Below, piece by piece: positions 1 to 13,194 of a DNA stretch of 64,000 nucleotides. Each line of letters begins with the position of its first letter. Within the stretch, counting starts at the first letter, position 1. This stretch comes from Ligustrum vulgare (taxonomy: Eukaryota; Streptophyta; Magnoliopsida; Lamiales; Oleaceae): the NCBI GenBank assembly GCA_963555705.1, contig OY743174.1, forward strand, positions 55,016,234 to 55,080,233. The letters are read 5' to 3'. The position numbers and the translations under genes are program-made. The notes beneath the pieces are model-generated. The model was not told where the DNA came from. It ran no database searches and worked only from the letters and a program-made list of their open reading frames with translations.

Positions 1-126
1 ACACAAAGAGTTCCTATGCACCGTATCCTTTGTGCTTTCTTCTGTTTATATTTATTTTATTTATATCCTGTGGTAAACGGGAAACACTCATTTTTGGATG
101 CCTTAATATATAATTAAGGTACTTAG

Positions 127-3100
127 AGGAGACCTTTAAGATTTTGGTTAGACATTCAACATATTTCCATGAGGATGTTCGTCTTCAGGCAATTATTTCT
201 CTTAAATGTGAGTTTCAGCTTGATGCTTGCTACGTACTTATTCTTGTCATCGTGCTAATGAATATCCTTTCTGTTAATTTTCACATTTATCATGCTTGTT
301 GCTTTTGTCTGAAGATACCAGTAATAAAAACGGTGAAGTTTTGTAGAAGAATTCAAGAATATCGAACTTTAGAAATTCCTGTTTTGGAAGCCCCAGCATA
401 TTTTACACGCTCTTTCTGAAAAAAGAAAAGATACAACAGATCACATCATTTCTATCATTAAACAGAACCCAACACTTACCCTTCCCATGACCAAAATACG
501 ACTTGGGAAGAAAGAAATGATCTTCTGAGTTCTCGCTTTCTTTTGACGGTTGTCTTTAATAAAGGTTTGGGAGTAGGGTGACACTAGCTTCTATTTGCTA
601 TGTCAGTGACAGAATGTTGTTATCTTGAAATGGATAATTATTGTACCATGTTGCATTTGAAGTCTTGACTGCTGTTCCCCAAAATGAAGTGGCTTGAATG
701 GTATGATCTCTCCATCGCCCTAGAATCGTGGTACTTGGTTTGTAATCGAATTGTTTGGGATTCAGAAGTAAAGAAATCATTTTATCTATTAATAGATAAT
801 TGTGCTCAAATTGGCGTATTACCAAATCATGATCGGGATAGCGGACCAAAAGCTATGGAACTTGGGTGTGGGTCTTTGGAATTGCTTTTACCCCAGACCA
901 TCCGCTTATTTCATTTTTTTTTGTTTTACACCCCATAAATCTTCCTCAGCCAGACTTGTGCAAACCAAAGGGAATGATGACCTTGGATTGTACCAAATTT
1001 GAAACCAAGTGGATTTATTTTTTGCCCCATACTCCCCCAATACTATGCTTTCCCGACCCCCCCCCCCCCCCCTTACGACATGTTAATAAAGAAGACAGTA
1101 TGACCACAGCTTGATGTTGATAAATACATGTGTAATAACTTTCAACTCGCTTTATAGCTTTCTCTTTTTCATGTTGTTATTCTATGAACTCGATTCTCTA
1201 TAATCGAGAGGTCAGGCTAAGTGCGGTGGTTTTGGACTAGAATTGTGGTTTTCTAAAAGGAAAATTTAGGTGGCGTTCTGTTTGTATTTTATTTTGTATT
1301 TTCATTTTCGAAAATGTTTTGTGTTTCCTGTTTTTATTTTTATTTTCAAATTTATAGAAAACGCGTTTGGTTTTGTCATTTCTGAAAACTGTTTTTGAAA
1401 ATGAAAACTTGAAAAACACGCTCTGTTTAAAATTTTGCAGAATATTACTTAAACTATTTTTAATCAATTTGCTTGTAAAATACTACTGGTTCAAACTTAA
1501 ATTTCCTTTCACAATACACTGAAAACATGGTTACATGCAACACACTAATGTGAGCATTAAGAGTCTATATTAACACAGCTTGGTCAGGTTCGGGATTTGA
1601 TGAAGCTTTAGTTTTATTAAAATTCAAAAAATGCAAGTTCTTTTGAAACCACCAGAGTCCATTTATCAAGGCATTTTTTGAAATATAACAAGAATTCACT
1701 TAATTTTTTTTTGTAATGTTGATATTGAATTTAATAAAATTTTATTTAAGCTTAGTTCCAAGTTAGGATAATTCTCCAAAAAAAAAAAAAAAATCTTTAT
1801 TTAGGCTTAGTTTCAAGCTAGGATAATTCTTAAAAAAAAAAAAAAAATCCCAATACACGTTTTCCGCATTTTGAACTTTTTTATTGAAATACACACAAAA
1901 CTCCCAAAACGAGGTTTTGAGCGTTTTGTGTACAATTTTTTTTTTTTTTTTTTTTTTCCAAAATGCGTTTTCGAAAATGGTAAAGAGAACGCGTTTTTAG
2001 TATTTTCGAAAATAAAAACAGAAAACGACCTCAAAACAGTAAAGAGAACAGGGCCTTAGCTTCTTCTGAATCTTCATTATCCTTTGCTCATCTGAACCTG
2101 ATATCTGTTCTTTGCATTTTGATTGATGGCCCGATGACTCCATTTATATTAACTGCCTTCTCGTGTTTATTATTATGTCGTGGCAGATATATTGACAACC
2201 GTTCATGCAGTTTTCCAAGGTCATAATGTGAGTGCGAAATATCATTCCTTCACACTCTATGATTATAATTTTCATCTTTCACTATTCATATAGAAGATTG
2301 ATATGTTGATTTGCAGCCAACTTTTGACTATTCTTCTAGTTCAAACAATATACAGCTTGTATTATCTCCACCTTGTTAATTATCTCTCTTTTATTTGTAA
2401 CTTATTAAGATTTAGCCCGTTTGTTTGCTTTAGCTAAAAAAGTACAGATAAAAATCAAGTCAAAATTAACAATTAATTTTAACCACACATTTCATGGGAC
2501 CAAAAACTTTTTATCGACTTTTTAACCGCATTTCATCAACTTTTATCAAAATCTACTAAAAATCAGCAAAATAAATAAGAGGCGTAGTTTTATATGTTCA
2601 CCATTAAATTGGTTAAAATGGCATCCATTTCTCTATTTAGTTGTTTCTTCATATTATGAAATCCTTTTGGGCAACATCAATTTTATGTGGCTGGATATTC
2701 TGACTTAAATCAGAGATTCACTTGTTTTCTGCAGGAAGGTATTTCAAAGACAAGAGAGGTTCTTGGTAAGTATCAATTATTTAAACTTAGAATTTTTTAT
2801 TAACATATGTTCCTAAACTCTGTGAAAACCTTTACTATCTCTCGTGACAGATACCGTGATGAACATTTATATAAAAACAATGATTGAAGATGATGACAAG
2901 GAAGTTGTTGCTCAAGCTTGTATCAGCATTGCTGAAATCATGAATGATTTTGGCTTCATGGCTGTTGAGCCTTGTAAGTGCGGAATCTGGTGGTCTCTTT
3001 TTGATATCTCTTGAACTATCTATTTTTCCTGTGAAGAAGCATAATAGCTATTTTCCCTTTTTCCTGTGTTCCTATTTCAGACTTTTCTCGACTAGTTGAA

Positions 3101-4866
3101 GCGACTTTGGTATTGCTTAAAGGGGACTCGACATGTCAACAGATAGAATCTGACAGTGAGATTGATGAGGATGATCCCGAACACGACGAAGTGCTCATGG
3201 ATGCTGTTTCTGATCTCCTTCCTGCATTTGCAAAGGCCATGGGTGCTCAATTTGCTCCCATCTTTTCGCAGCTGTTTGCACCTTTGATGAAATTTGCAGT
3301 TAGTAAAAGCTGCTTACTGTATTGCATCTGAAAATGAATCTCTGAACTTTTGTTTCATTTCTCACTTCCTTCTGTAATGGAAATTGCAGAGAGCATCAAG
3401 CCCACCACAAGATCGTACCATGGTTGTTGCGACCCTAGCAGAAGTTGCCCAGCATATGGGTGCTCCAATTGCTGGTTATATCGATGTAATGCTGAGCGCA
3501 ATTAACAGTGCATTTTCTTATAATTTCTGGTCACGTGACATTAATATATTGGATATAAGTTTCAGGGTGTGATGAATATTGTACTTAAAGAATTAGGATC
3601 ATCTGATTCAACTAATAGGAGGAATGCTGCATTTTGTGTGGGTGAATTGTGCAAAAATGGTGGCAACTCTGCGTTACGGTATCCTTCCATATATCTAATG
3701 CTCTGTTTGGTAACACTGTAGCAATTTATAAATTGATTTTTTATTATTTTAGAGATGAAATGCATGGTTAAAAAGTGGTGGGAGAGAATGTAAGTGGTTA
3801 AAAAGTGGTTTGAGAAATTGTGTTGTTTATAAATTGATTTATATAAATTGTAATGATAGCGTTACAGAATGGAGTATAAAGCGTAATTACTTTGATGGCT
3901 GTCTTACCCAGAAGGTTCTTTGGGTATTTCAAGATTTTCACAATTTAAGAATATGGAACATTGACGGATACATCATTGCAAGTCAAAGACAAATTGCATG
4001 GTTTTGAATTGGATGGTCAAATTCTTCCTATTCACAGCCAAGAATTCTCCCATGCTTATTAACCCCCTTCTTGCTCTATGTATAGTATTGCCATTGGGTT
4101 GGGATGACAACTGTGTGGTTTTTGATCCTTATCTTTGTGCATTTGTCTTGCTCACAACGCCCTAACTTAGATTGATTTCTAAATATTTCATCTTCTTTTC
4201 TTTTATGTTTACTTGCTCCATAAAAATTTAATAGATACTATGATGATGCTCTACGTGGCCTCTATCCACTGTTTGGGGAATCCGAGTCGGATAATGCAGT
4301 TAGGGACAATGCCGCTGGTGCAGTGGCAAGGATGATTATGGTTCACCCGGATGCCATTCCTCTGAATCAGGTTCACCTTCTGCCTCTTTACTTTGAATTT
4401 GTGTTTCTATTTTGCCATAATTTATTTTTTACACAGTTCCTTTACCAGGTCCTCCCTGTTTTCTTGAAAGTTCTTCCTTTGAAAGAGGACAAGGAAGAAT
4501 CAATAGCTGTATATAGCTGCATCTGTAATCTTGTTTTATCATCTAATCCTCAGGTACTCAAATTATTCATTTTATACCAGTAACTTCTCAAATCATGTTT
4601 GTTTTGAACTATATTTTTCTGACTACATCTTTAATTTTCTCTCTTATTACTTTTTTTATCCTCAGATCCTGTCTAATGTTCCCCAGCTGGTTGATATATT
4701 TGCCCAAGTTGCTGCATCACCTGAAGAAACACCTGAAGTCAAGACACAGATAGGCAGGGCATTCTCTCACCTGATATCAGTTTATGGTCATCAAATGCAG
4801 CCTCTTTTGGGCAATCTTTCACCCTCGCACGCAAATGCTCTAGCGGCTATTGCTCCTAAGAGCTAA
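127..4866 (+). CDS. IMB4: Importin-4-like nuclear import receptor (importin beta family), 3' part of gene
   Basis: Karyopherin-beta that carries cargo through the nuclear pore; the visible part is the C-terminal run of HEAT/ARM repeats. Proposed exons: 127-207, 2187-2227, 2735-2765, 2851-2973, 3081-3298, 3390-3485, 3566-3678, 4235-4370, 4449-4553, 4666-4866. All introns are GT-AG and the frame closes exactly to the TAA at 4864-4866, giving 380 visible residues. Recognisable family blocks are [85 protein letters not shown] and the C-terminal FSHLISVYG. The acidic stretch in exon 5 ([15 protein letters not shown]) is typical of the family. The N-terminal two thirds lie upstream of the window. 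No stop or frameshift was seen, so this is probably a functional gene. Exon borders were read by eye; the first acceptor is the least certain. Confidence 0.88.
208..2186 (+). other. Large IMB4 intron loaded with transposons
   Basis: About 2 kb between the exon ending at 207 (donor GTGAGT) and the acceptor at 2185-2186. It holds a 15-base C run near 1058-1072 and a complete MITE-like element at 1272-2055. No coding sequence was recognised. The other introns of this gene are much shorter. Confidence 0.7.
1272..2055 (+). mobile_element. MITE-like element, 'GTTCTGTTTG' family, copy 1
   Basis: Non-coding AT-rich element bounded by related inverted ends: GGCGTTCTGTTTG on the left and GAACAGGGCC on the right. 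It is rich in TTTTCGAAAA and AAAACAG words just inside both ends. A block with poly(A)/poly(T) runs and the word TTAGTTCCAAGTTAGGATAA lies in the middle. Three more copies share the same ends and interior at 6930, 17427 (inverted) and 37997. No transposase is encoded, so it must be mobilised in trans if at all. The target duplication is not clear, so the superfamily is left open. Confidence 0.7.
2412..2590 (+). mobile_element. Short MITE-like fragment, 'TGTTTGGT' family, in IMB4 intron
   Basis: The words AACCACACATTTCATGGG and CATCAACTTTTATCAAAATC match, with small changes, the element in the UGGT intron near 63890-63960. An inverted relative lies near 59540-59720. Ends are not sharply defined. 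Confidence 0.4.
3695..3905 (+). mobile_element. MITE-like insertion in IMB4 intron 7
   Basis: The intron between 3679 and 4234 starts with CTCTGTTTGGTAACA and contains GGTTAAAAAGTGGT twice, followed by TATAAATTGATTTATA. The same words occur in the element at 63669-63990 in the UGGT intron. The left edge is fairly clear and the right edge is not. Non-coding. Confidence 0.45.
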
Positions 4867-5069
4867 CGCCGAAGCAAAAATCCGCCTACAAATTTTTGTT
4901 CTATTTATGGTCCATTCTCACTATTGAGCTGCTCTCTTTGGACATTCTATGCTAAAAGATGTTGAGACGATAGCCAAAATGAAAGTTGGTCACAGCATAA
5001 ATGAGTTTTCAAATGGCGCGCTGCGGGAGCTGTATATTGTTTCATGATATAAGAGAATACAATTTTTTT

Positions 5070-6908
5070 CCCCGACAGGTAATGGCATTTATTTACCCCT
5101 AGGAATTCATTTTATTTCGATTTTTTGGTGTGAGAATTTATGGTTTGTTATTTTAATGGAGTTGGGAACAATGGGTTGTCATCTCAACCTTTTTTTCCTC
5201 TCACGTCATCATCTATGGCTGTAACCAGTGTTTTCTGTTTTTTTTGACATTCTTTCCCTCTATAAATTATGAGTTTGATGGTTTATTCATAAATAATGTT
5301 GTTCGACGTGAGTTGCACTTTTACAATTTTTTTTCCCAATATCTGTAAATTGCTTCATTGATAACTACATCCGGTTCAAGAATAAATCAGTTGACGAAGT
5401 GCAGTTAACCCATTTATAAAAGTGGGATAATAATAAATGGGACGTAAATTTACTAAATTCTTTTAAAAAAATTGAAAAATACTTCATTTTTTTATTGAAA
5501 AAATACTGTTTTCATCAAATATCATGTCGTGATACTTTCAAAATCTCTGATGATACTTTTAAATTATCATAACATGATACTTATTGTACTTTCAAATTTT
5601 TGGTATCATAATTTGAAATTTTATCAAATTTTTACGATATTTTGGACTAAATTGTAGTATCACAACTTGAAATTTTACACTTTGATTATGATACTTTATC
5701 TCTAATATGACAGTAAAGGATTTCATCGGCAACACTACCAGCCCTACTATGCATCTCACTGACGTTGCCACCTCCCAACCATCACCACAACCACCTCCAC
5801 AGCATATCTTCACGACGTCACCACAATTCCTTTCCGCCACAATCGGCAACAACCACACCGCACACGAGCATCAGCATTCCCCACACCATCGTCACAAAAA
5901 GCTATTAGATAACCAAAAATAAATAAAAAAATGGAAGAGCAGCACAGAACATCATCGCATCAACATCACCGCCTCTAAAAATGCACACAAAAACAACACA
6001 ATAATCAACTGCAACTTCAACAATCGTTGGAGACTGTGGGGTGGGGGAGCACGGAGCAACAATCGCCGTGGTGGCAATGGCGTTGGCTCGGTGGTGTTGA
6101 TGGAGGGCAGGCCAGAAGGACTAGAAGAAGACGCATCGGTGGAGGTGACGGGAGAGGAAATTGGTGTCACCGTATTTTTCAGTTTTTATTATCTGAGTAG
6201 TAAAAATGAGTTTGATCTTGTTTTTGGAGTGTACAATGCAATTAATCGAAAGATAAATGAAAGTGCCACAAAATAATTGAAAAAATAATTTAATTTTCAA
6301 AATTAATTAGGGGATTGAGAAGGTTTCTAAATGGTTGATTGCTCAAGCTAAACTTCTCAACTTGGTGTTGGCCTCAAGTTCAAATCTCCATGTCCCTCCC
6401 CTCACCTACTTTCCCTCGTGATAGAAATTTTTCTAAATCAATTTATTCCCTTATTTGAGCTCCATTTTAATTTTAATACATTTTTTTCCCTTGTTTTCAA
6501 TCACATTCTCAAATAAATTAATATTACATATAAATAAATAAAAATTCTTATTTTTTAACGACACATTCTCCATTATTCTAATATACACTTTCTAAAAAGT
6601 CATTATAATGGGGCTTGAACGAAAGTATGTGTATAAAAGTACTCTGTAAACTCGATTATATTTAATATTCACTTGAACATTTCTAATGTCAACATAAAAC
6701 AAGACAATTAATATATGAATTTAAATGTGTTGTTAAAATAAATGTCAATTGAGAAATATAGAGTGAATAGGAATTAAAAAAAAAATCAAGTCTAAGATAT
6801 AAATTATATTGAGCCTTAAATTTCTTTGAAATGAAATTAACACGCTGTGACATGATAACTAAAAATTTCTCAAAGTGGATTAAGAGAGCAAATTATAGAG
6901 CTAGCTAT
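5070..6908. other. Intergenic, no gene recognised
   Basis: AT-rich spacer downstream of IMB4. It contains repeated 'tgatactt' words near 5520-5700, a CCACC-rich patch near 5755-5900 and a GGTGG-rich patch near 6030-6160. The patches open spurious reading frames on both strands. I see no domain, splice structure or RNA gene. Confidence 0.5.
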
Positions 6909-6910
6909 TA

Positions 6911-8316
6911 GAGCATTTCCAATGTTAAAGCGACGTTCTGTTTGTATTTTATTTTGTATTTTCATTTTCGAAAATATTTTATGTTTCTTATTTTTATTTA
7001 TTTTTTTCAAATTTGCTGAAAAACGTTTGATTTGTCATTTCTGAAAACAATTTCTGAAAATGAAAAACTGGAAAACACGTTCTATTTGAAATTTTGCAAA
7101 ATACTACTTAAACTATTTTTAATTAATTTGCTTGCATAATATTACTGGTTCAAACTCAAATTTCCTTTCACAATATATTGAAAACATGGTTGTCTGCAAC
7201 ACACAAAGAGTCTATATTAACATATCTTGGTTAAGTTCGAAATTTGAGGAAGTTCTGGTTCAATTAAAATCCAGAACATGCAAGTTCTTTCAAAACTATC
7301 AGAGTCTATTTATCAACATATTTTTTGAAATATAACGGCAAAGAATTCCCACTTAATTCTTTTTGTAATGTTGATATTGAATTTAATAAAACTTTATTTT
7401 AGGCTTAGTTCTAAGTTAAGTTAATTCTTAAAAAAATAAATAAATAAATAAATAAATAAATAAAATAATTTAGGCTTAGTTCCAAGTTAGGATAATTCTA
7501 AAAAAAAAAAAAAAATAATTTAAGCTTAATTCTAAGTTAGGATAATTCTTAAAAAAAATAAAAAAATAAAAATAAAAATCACAAAACTCGTTTTTCACGT
7601 TTTGAACATTTTTTTTTAAAAAAATACACTTAAAGCGCCCAAAACCTCGTTTTGGGCATTTTACATTTCGTGTACAATAATTTTTTTTTTTTTTTTTAAA
7701 TGCGTTTTCGAAAATGGTAAAGAGAACACATTATAGTGTTTTTGAAAATAAAAACAAAAAAGACCCCAAAACAGCAAAGAGAACACTAAACCTCAATAGT
7801 TATTGTAAAAGATGTTTAGAAGATGTCTAAAAATGGATATCATCTAAAATCATTCTATAATAAATGATGTCACATAAATTTTGTCCCCTCCACGTCATCG
7901 TCACATAACCTAAACATCCAAGATAGATAGTTGCATTGGAGACACTACACATTTAAAAAATATGATGTTGTAAGAGAGAGAAAATAAAAGAATAGAAAGA
8001 GTATGTAAAGAAGAAAAAAAATAAAAAAAAATATTGGAAAGAGATAGATAGTAAACCTAAATATTTATTTTTGAACGTGTCTAAGGATGTTTCGAAATTG
8101 ACATCATCCTTTTATAATAAATGCTACTACATAAATTTTGCTACTTCCATATCATAGTCCAATCAACTAGACATTAAAAGTTGACATTTATATTAGAGAT
8201 ACTCTTAGACATCCTTCTATTATAGATGTTGTCACATAAATTTTGTCCCCTTCACATTATAATCACATCAACTAACCGTTTAAAGTAGATGGTTGATAAT
8301 TGTATTGGAGATGTTC
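6911..8316. mobile_element. Harbinger/Tourist-like MITE with nested insertion
   Basis: Left end GAGCATTTCCAATG at 6911. The right end (…TATTGGAGATGTTC, to 8316) is its inverted counterpart. Both are flanked by TTA (6908-6910 and 8317-8319), the 3-bp target duplication typical of PIF/Harbinger elements. The interior holds MITE copy 2 at 6930-7788, so the insertion order can be read. The remaining interior has three loose direct repeats built around 'ttttgtccccttcac…tcacatcaact' and 'attggaga'. No transposase is encoded. Confidence 0.65.
6930..7788 (+). mobile_element. MITE-like element, 'GTTCTGTTTG' family, copy 2 (nested)
   Basis: Same ends and interior as the copy at 1272: CGTTCTGTTTG at the left, AAAACAGCAAAGAGAACA at the right. 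An AAAT microsatellite has expanded near 7432-7466. It sits just inside the left end of the Harbinger-like element, so it inserted after that element. Confidence 0.65.
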
Positions 8317-8319
8317 TTA

Positions 8320-9595
8320 ATGTTGTACCTTTGTGGACCTTTTAAGTCAAAGGCATTAGGCTCTTTATGTTCAAAATTTCTATCCTTTTCCATGGGAAAA
8401 AGCATAGAACTAACGGTCGTGGTTAAGTGGTTTGACAGGTCAGTAGATAGGGTAACCATTGTTTCGTCCCTATTAAAATTAAAATATGTTTTTCTGTCTT
8501 ATTTTTACGGATTAATTACACATCATACTAGCTCTATCTAGTGTCATTAGATAAATACATATTTTACATACTATTTAAATTCTTACCTTGTTGCACATTC
8601 TCTCTTATATCTCTCACTATTTCTTCTCTCTCCTCTCTAATTCATATCTCTCTTCTTTCATAAGAAATCTCTAATTACTTCCCTCTCACCTTGTTATTAC
8701 GAATTAATCCCAAATATAAATATCATTTCAAACTAATTAATTCAAAATTAGTTAAAAATTCATATTTTTAATATTAATAATTATATTAAAATAAACTATA
8801 ATGATAATTGTAATAAAGATTACAATGTTATTAATGAAGATTACGATATTTGTAACTAATATTATAATTCATTTAACCAAACGTACTCCCTTCATAAATA
8901 GTGTCACACTAAATAGTATGTATATCTTATAATATAAGACATGTAACTTTAACGAATAATGTAATAGTTGTAATAAAGTACATTTCATATAATAAATATA
9001 TATTATAGATGGTCATATCAACATGAATATATGTCACATACAAGTTTCACGACGTGAATCTGCCATATAATATTTTTTTGCCGACCACTACCATTCGTGT
9101 AATGTAACACCATTCTACGAAGAACCATGATTTATGCCAACAAGAATTTTCAAATGCCATAAGTTGCACAATATGTAATGTGCATGGTACTTAATAAGAT
9201 ACTTGTTATTATCACATCCGTAATGCTCAGTAATCACTTCAAATTCGTGAATTAAGGTCTATTACGCCGTTATTATACATACTTTATGCAATAAAATACC
9301 ACGATATTACATGCACTGTCATATTAGAAAATAGACATTTCAGAACAGTTAGAGTATAACGTACAATGATATTACAGACATTGAAATTCTCTAATATTAG
9401 GAATACTTTCAAAATTACGTATTTCTCAATTACTACCTATTACATCTATGTAGTTACTTAAATTTCCATATTTTAATTATATATTCTCCAAAAAAAATAT
9501 ATTACACATAAATTCAAAATTTCCTTGTTAATTTTTAATCATGCATTCTTCAAAAAATATAATTTCAAAACTCATTTTTCAATCTAAAAACGAGG
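8320..9595. other. AT-rich intergenic stretch
   Basis: No gene, RNA or terminal-repeat structure recognised. The sequence is low-complexity AT-rich with scattered short ORFs that show no domain. Confidence 0.5.
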
Positions 9596-9689
9596 CTTAA
9601 ACATGGGCTTAGTTGTGCGGTCTGGTTTTGACCAGTTCTTAATTTTTTCAAACGAATCGTAACAGTATCAAAGCTATAGTGAGGAGCTG

Positions 9690-10720
9690 TTAGGAATTTC
9701 GCGTCCCAATTTTTGTGATTATCTCGAATAACATACAATAATAATCAAGAAACGCAACAAGAACAAAGAACACAAAATCTTGGTGACCAAGTCGGTGCCA
9801 ATTGTACCTACATCTGGGGGAGGGGGGGGGGGCTTTGTACCGAGCATGTTCCACTAGCCAAACCATTCAATGAGAGTTTCGATATTACAAGATTCCCGCA
9901 CACAAACCGTGCACTAATTCATTCTCAAGGAATTACCAAATCACACCCCAATTCTTTACAATATCACCACACCAAATACTACACAATAGCACTTCCAATT
10001 AGCCTATACAATGACTCAATTATGCTATAAAGTATTTTACTACATGATGCAAGAACTCAAAGAGAGAGAGAAAAATCGGGTAGATTACACAAGAAAGGAG
10101 AGGTAGAGGGTTAATCCATTCCATTATGCCAAATGAACCCAAACAAAGAATATATTAATTGCCAACTTAATCCCAACTATAGGATCTTGATCAATGGTCC
10201 ACAATAACATAATAACAATAATTGCACCTTTAAGTCCTCCAATTTTAAGCTTGTTGGAAATTAGGTCCTCCAAGTATGAAAGCTTCCAATTTGGGGATCA
10301 CATCAATAATCTTCACCTTAATCTTCAAATTTCCATCTCTTACTCTCATGGTTGCTACAGGCTAAAGGGGTGGGTCGATCATCACCATCATCGCCCGATA
10401 CCTACAAATGAAAGTAAATGAAATTAGTCACAACTCAACATAGAATCCAATAAAATTGGACTTCACCTCTTTTTACCAACGTTCAAGAGTACAGAAATCA
10501 AACCACAAACTTCGAACTTGCACACCCATCGTTTCTTCTGAAGGAACCAGAACCCAACCCTTCTCAACAACGACTAACACCGCGCCAAACACTGTATAGT
10601 AGTACTATCAATCTAGCCTATACTATGGCCAAAATTATACTACAAGTGATTATACATGGCTGCAAGAATCGCTAAAACAAAGAAGGAAATATGACCAAAA
10701 AACGTGCTCGTTGTGTCTAA
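9690..10720 (-). repeat. Degenerate LTR-derived sequence, partly duplicated
   Basis: The segment around 9770-9835 (…CACAAAATCTTGGTGACC…CCTACATCTGGGGG) resembles, on the minus strand, the U5 part of plant copia LTRs. The stretch 9880-10080 recurs in diverged form at 10490-10690: shared words include AGCCTATAC, AATTATRCTA, ACATGRTGCAAGAA. No coding remnant or clear ends. This is a weak call. Confidence 0.3.
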
Positions 10721-11863
10721 AATGAACTCTTGAATTTTACCATGTCATGATTCTAGTACCATATCTGAGGAAATGTGATACAAAAACATTTATTCAGGCT
10801 TTACACCACAACGTGACACCTCAAGTAAAATGCATCATATAATTTTTATGTATATTGCAATCGTGAAAAATTAGATTTTTTCATTAAATGTATATCATGC
10901 TAACAGTCAAAGTATATAATCATATCACCAATAAAACCACAATGTTTAAAGAAGACCATTAAATATCAAAGATCATTTAATGAATCATATGATATCAATA
11001 TACTTAGACTCAATCATGGATAATAGAATTATGTGCAAAAAACATGTGATTTGAACTCACATAACCATCACACAAGGTGAAACACAAAGGAGGAAAATCA
11101 CCATCAAATTATCAATATCTCCAACATAACATACATATATAAATCCTCACATTATCACATTATGTATAGCACATACACCTAAGACTCATCACAATATCCC
11201 CTCAGATCAAATATACACATTTCAATACTTTCCATTTACAATTGTCAACAATGAATCAATCAAGAGCAATATCATCAATTTATAATAACACGAACAAATG
11301 AATCAAATCACATATACCACAATCAGGTAACATATAAGCCATATCAGAACATTTCAAGATAAAACACACATGCACAAGTTTTTATTATCACCAAAAAACC
11401 AAGAGGTTGAAATATAAAAACTTTTATAAAAAAATGTAATTCCACATCAGGTTGTTTAAGTTGTCGCGACCGACTAAACTACCAACAAAAGTTTTCATAT
11501 AACCTTCACCTCAATCTATGTGTGTATCCCTTTATCTAATCTAGTAATCGAACGAAGGTCATTCCTAGTGGTATCTCCTTTTGATTCAAAAATAAGAGAA
11601 CTTATCTCTATCCATTGCTCCATCTACTCTATCGATTGTTGATTCTCATAGAGTCTCATCACTCTATCAATTATTCATCATCACAGAGTCTCATCACTCT
11701 ATCAATCTAGTCAACAACTAGTCAACCCAAGAATAGGCTATAACGGGTGTATCCATATCATTCTATTACCACACTTTTAATCTTCAGGACTCTGAATATT
11801 GGAGTCTTCACCTCACTATAAGTACCCTAGACCTAGGGATAGTACTATCACTATATTTAACTC
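10720..11863. other. Intergenic, no gene recognised
   Basis: AT-rich DNA. The only structure noted is a short direct repeat near 11645-11710, where 'GTCTCATCACTCTATCAAT' occurs twice. Confidence 0.45.
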
Positions 11864-13190
11864 TGTTGACCTATGGTTAACTTAACCTTATTGTTTTGAT
11901 CATAACAAACAAGAATATATTGTGTTACTAACAAATGTGCTTCAAGTGTTTCATGTAATGATAAATATTCAAAGCACTCTATGCTCAAATCGTCTCTCAA
12001 AGATATAAATCAAAACTATGTGATCAAGCACATGAGACGCAAAGAAGATCATGAAAGAATTGAAGATATTCGAAGATCAAAATTGAAGTTGAAAAGCATG
12101 ACATGAAGATCAAGAATTCAAGCATACAAGATTAGAGTTGATTTAACCTATGTAAAGGTATAACACTCTCAATCTTTAGCGATGAAATTCAAGGAGCTCG
12201 AAAATGATTTTTATGCATCAAGAAACTTATTTGAAAATTCATCACTTGCATTAAATATTTTTATCTAAGTCAAGATTGTCTTTCAAAGGTTATTTGATCT
12301 TAAATCATGATTATACTATGTTAAACCACTTTGAAAAACAAGTTAGAAACCTAAAAATTGAAAATTTTCATATTTTTCAAAAGTCAACCGAAAGTCAACG
12401 GTCAACAGTTGACTTTCGGTCGACCGAAAGTTTCGGTCGACCGAACCTTTGGTCAACCGAAAGTTCAACGGTTGAATGTGTAACGGCTATATTAATGATT
12501 CGGTCGACCGAAACTCCAGAATTGATCAACCGAAAGTTCTTGAATTTGAATTTTTTGATCTATAAATAGCCATCTCATTCACATTCAATTTGAACAACTT
12601 AGAAAAGATTTTATACAAACTTTCTTGTGAAAATTTATTGTTCTTGGTTTATATTCATCTTTTATTTTTATAAAACTTTGATTGATCTAAACTTTGTTTT
12701 ATCAAAATCATCAAAGTTTTTGGAAGAAAGTTGTGTGAAGATTCTTGGTTTTATATTATTTAAACTTCTTCAACATCTTCACACTATATTGGAATTGAAG
12801 TGTAAGTCTCTCTTTGTTCTAAACTTGTTTTAATCTTTTAAAAGAGAGAAATTCCAATTAAGGAACTTTGATTATTTGTGCTACATTTTTCATCATCATT
12901 TGATTCATCAAAGTTCCATTGCCTAAACACTTTGAGCTTAACTTATTGTTAATTATTCAAGTGCGGCATCTCTTGGTATTTAATTTGATTCAATATTTTT
13001 AACAAGAGATCATTTGAAAAACTTTGTTTGATTGCATTGAACTTTTCATTATCATTTGCATCAAAGTTTTTTTTTTCTCTAACACTCGAGCTTAATTCAT
13101 TGCTATCTATTGAAGTGTTAGCCTAACTCTCTCGGTACTTAATTTGAGTATATCATTTGTCAAGAGAGTTATTTCAATTGTAAATTCAAT
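11864..13190 (+). repeat. LTR-like segment (copia type) with palindromic motif cluster
   Basis: Begins TGTTGACCTATGGTTAAC, typical of plant copia LTR starts. A cluster of TCGGTCGACCGAAA palindromes lies at 12385-12540, followed by a TATA box (CTATAAATAG at about 12561). Its 3' part contains two diverged tandem units (about 12884-13015 and 13045-13170) that share TTGATT…CATCAAAGTT, CACTTTGAGCTTAA/CACTCGAGCTTAA and TCTCGGTACTTAATTTGA. The right boundary is unclear because it runs into the copia gag-pol remnant. No partner LTR lies in the window. Confidence 0.45.
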
Positions 13191-13194
13191 TCAA

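Noticed and set aside
1058..1072. Run of C residues considered as a signal
   Set aside because: Simple homopolymer in an intron; could also be a sequencing or assembly artefact.
5707..6170. Pro/His-rich ORFs on both strands
   Set aside because: Made by CCACC/GGTGG low-complexity repeats; no splice context or domain.
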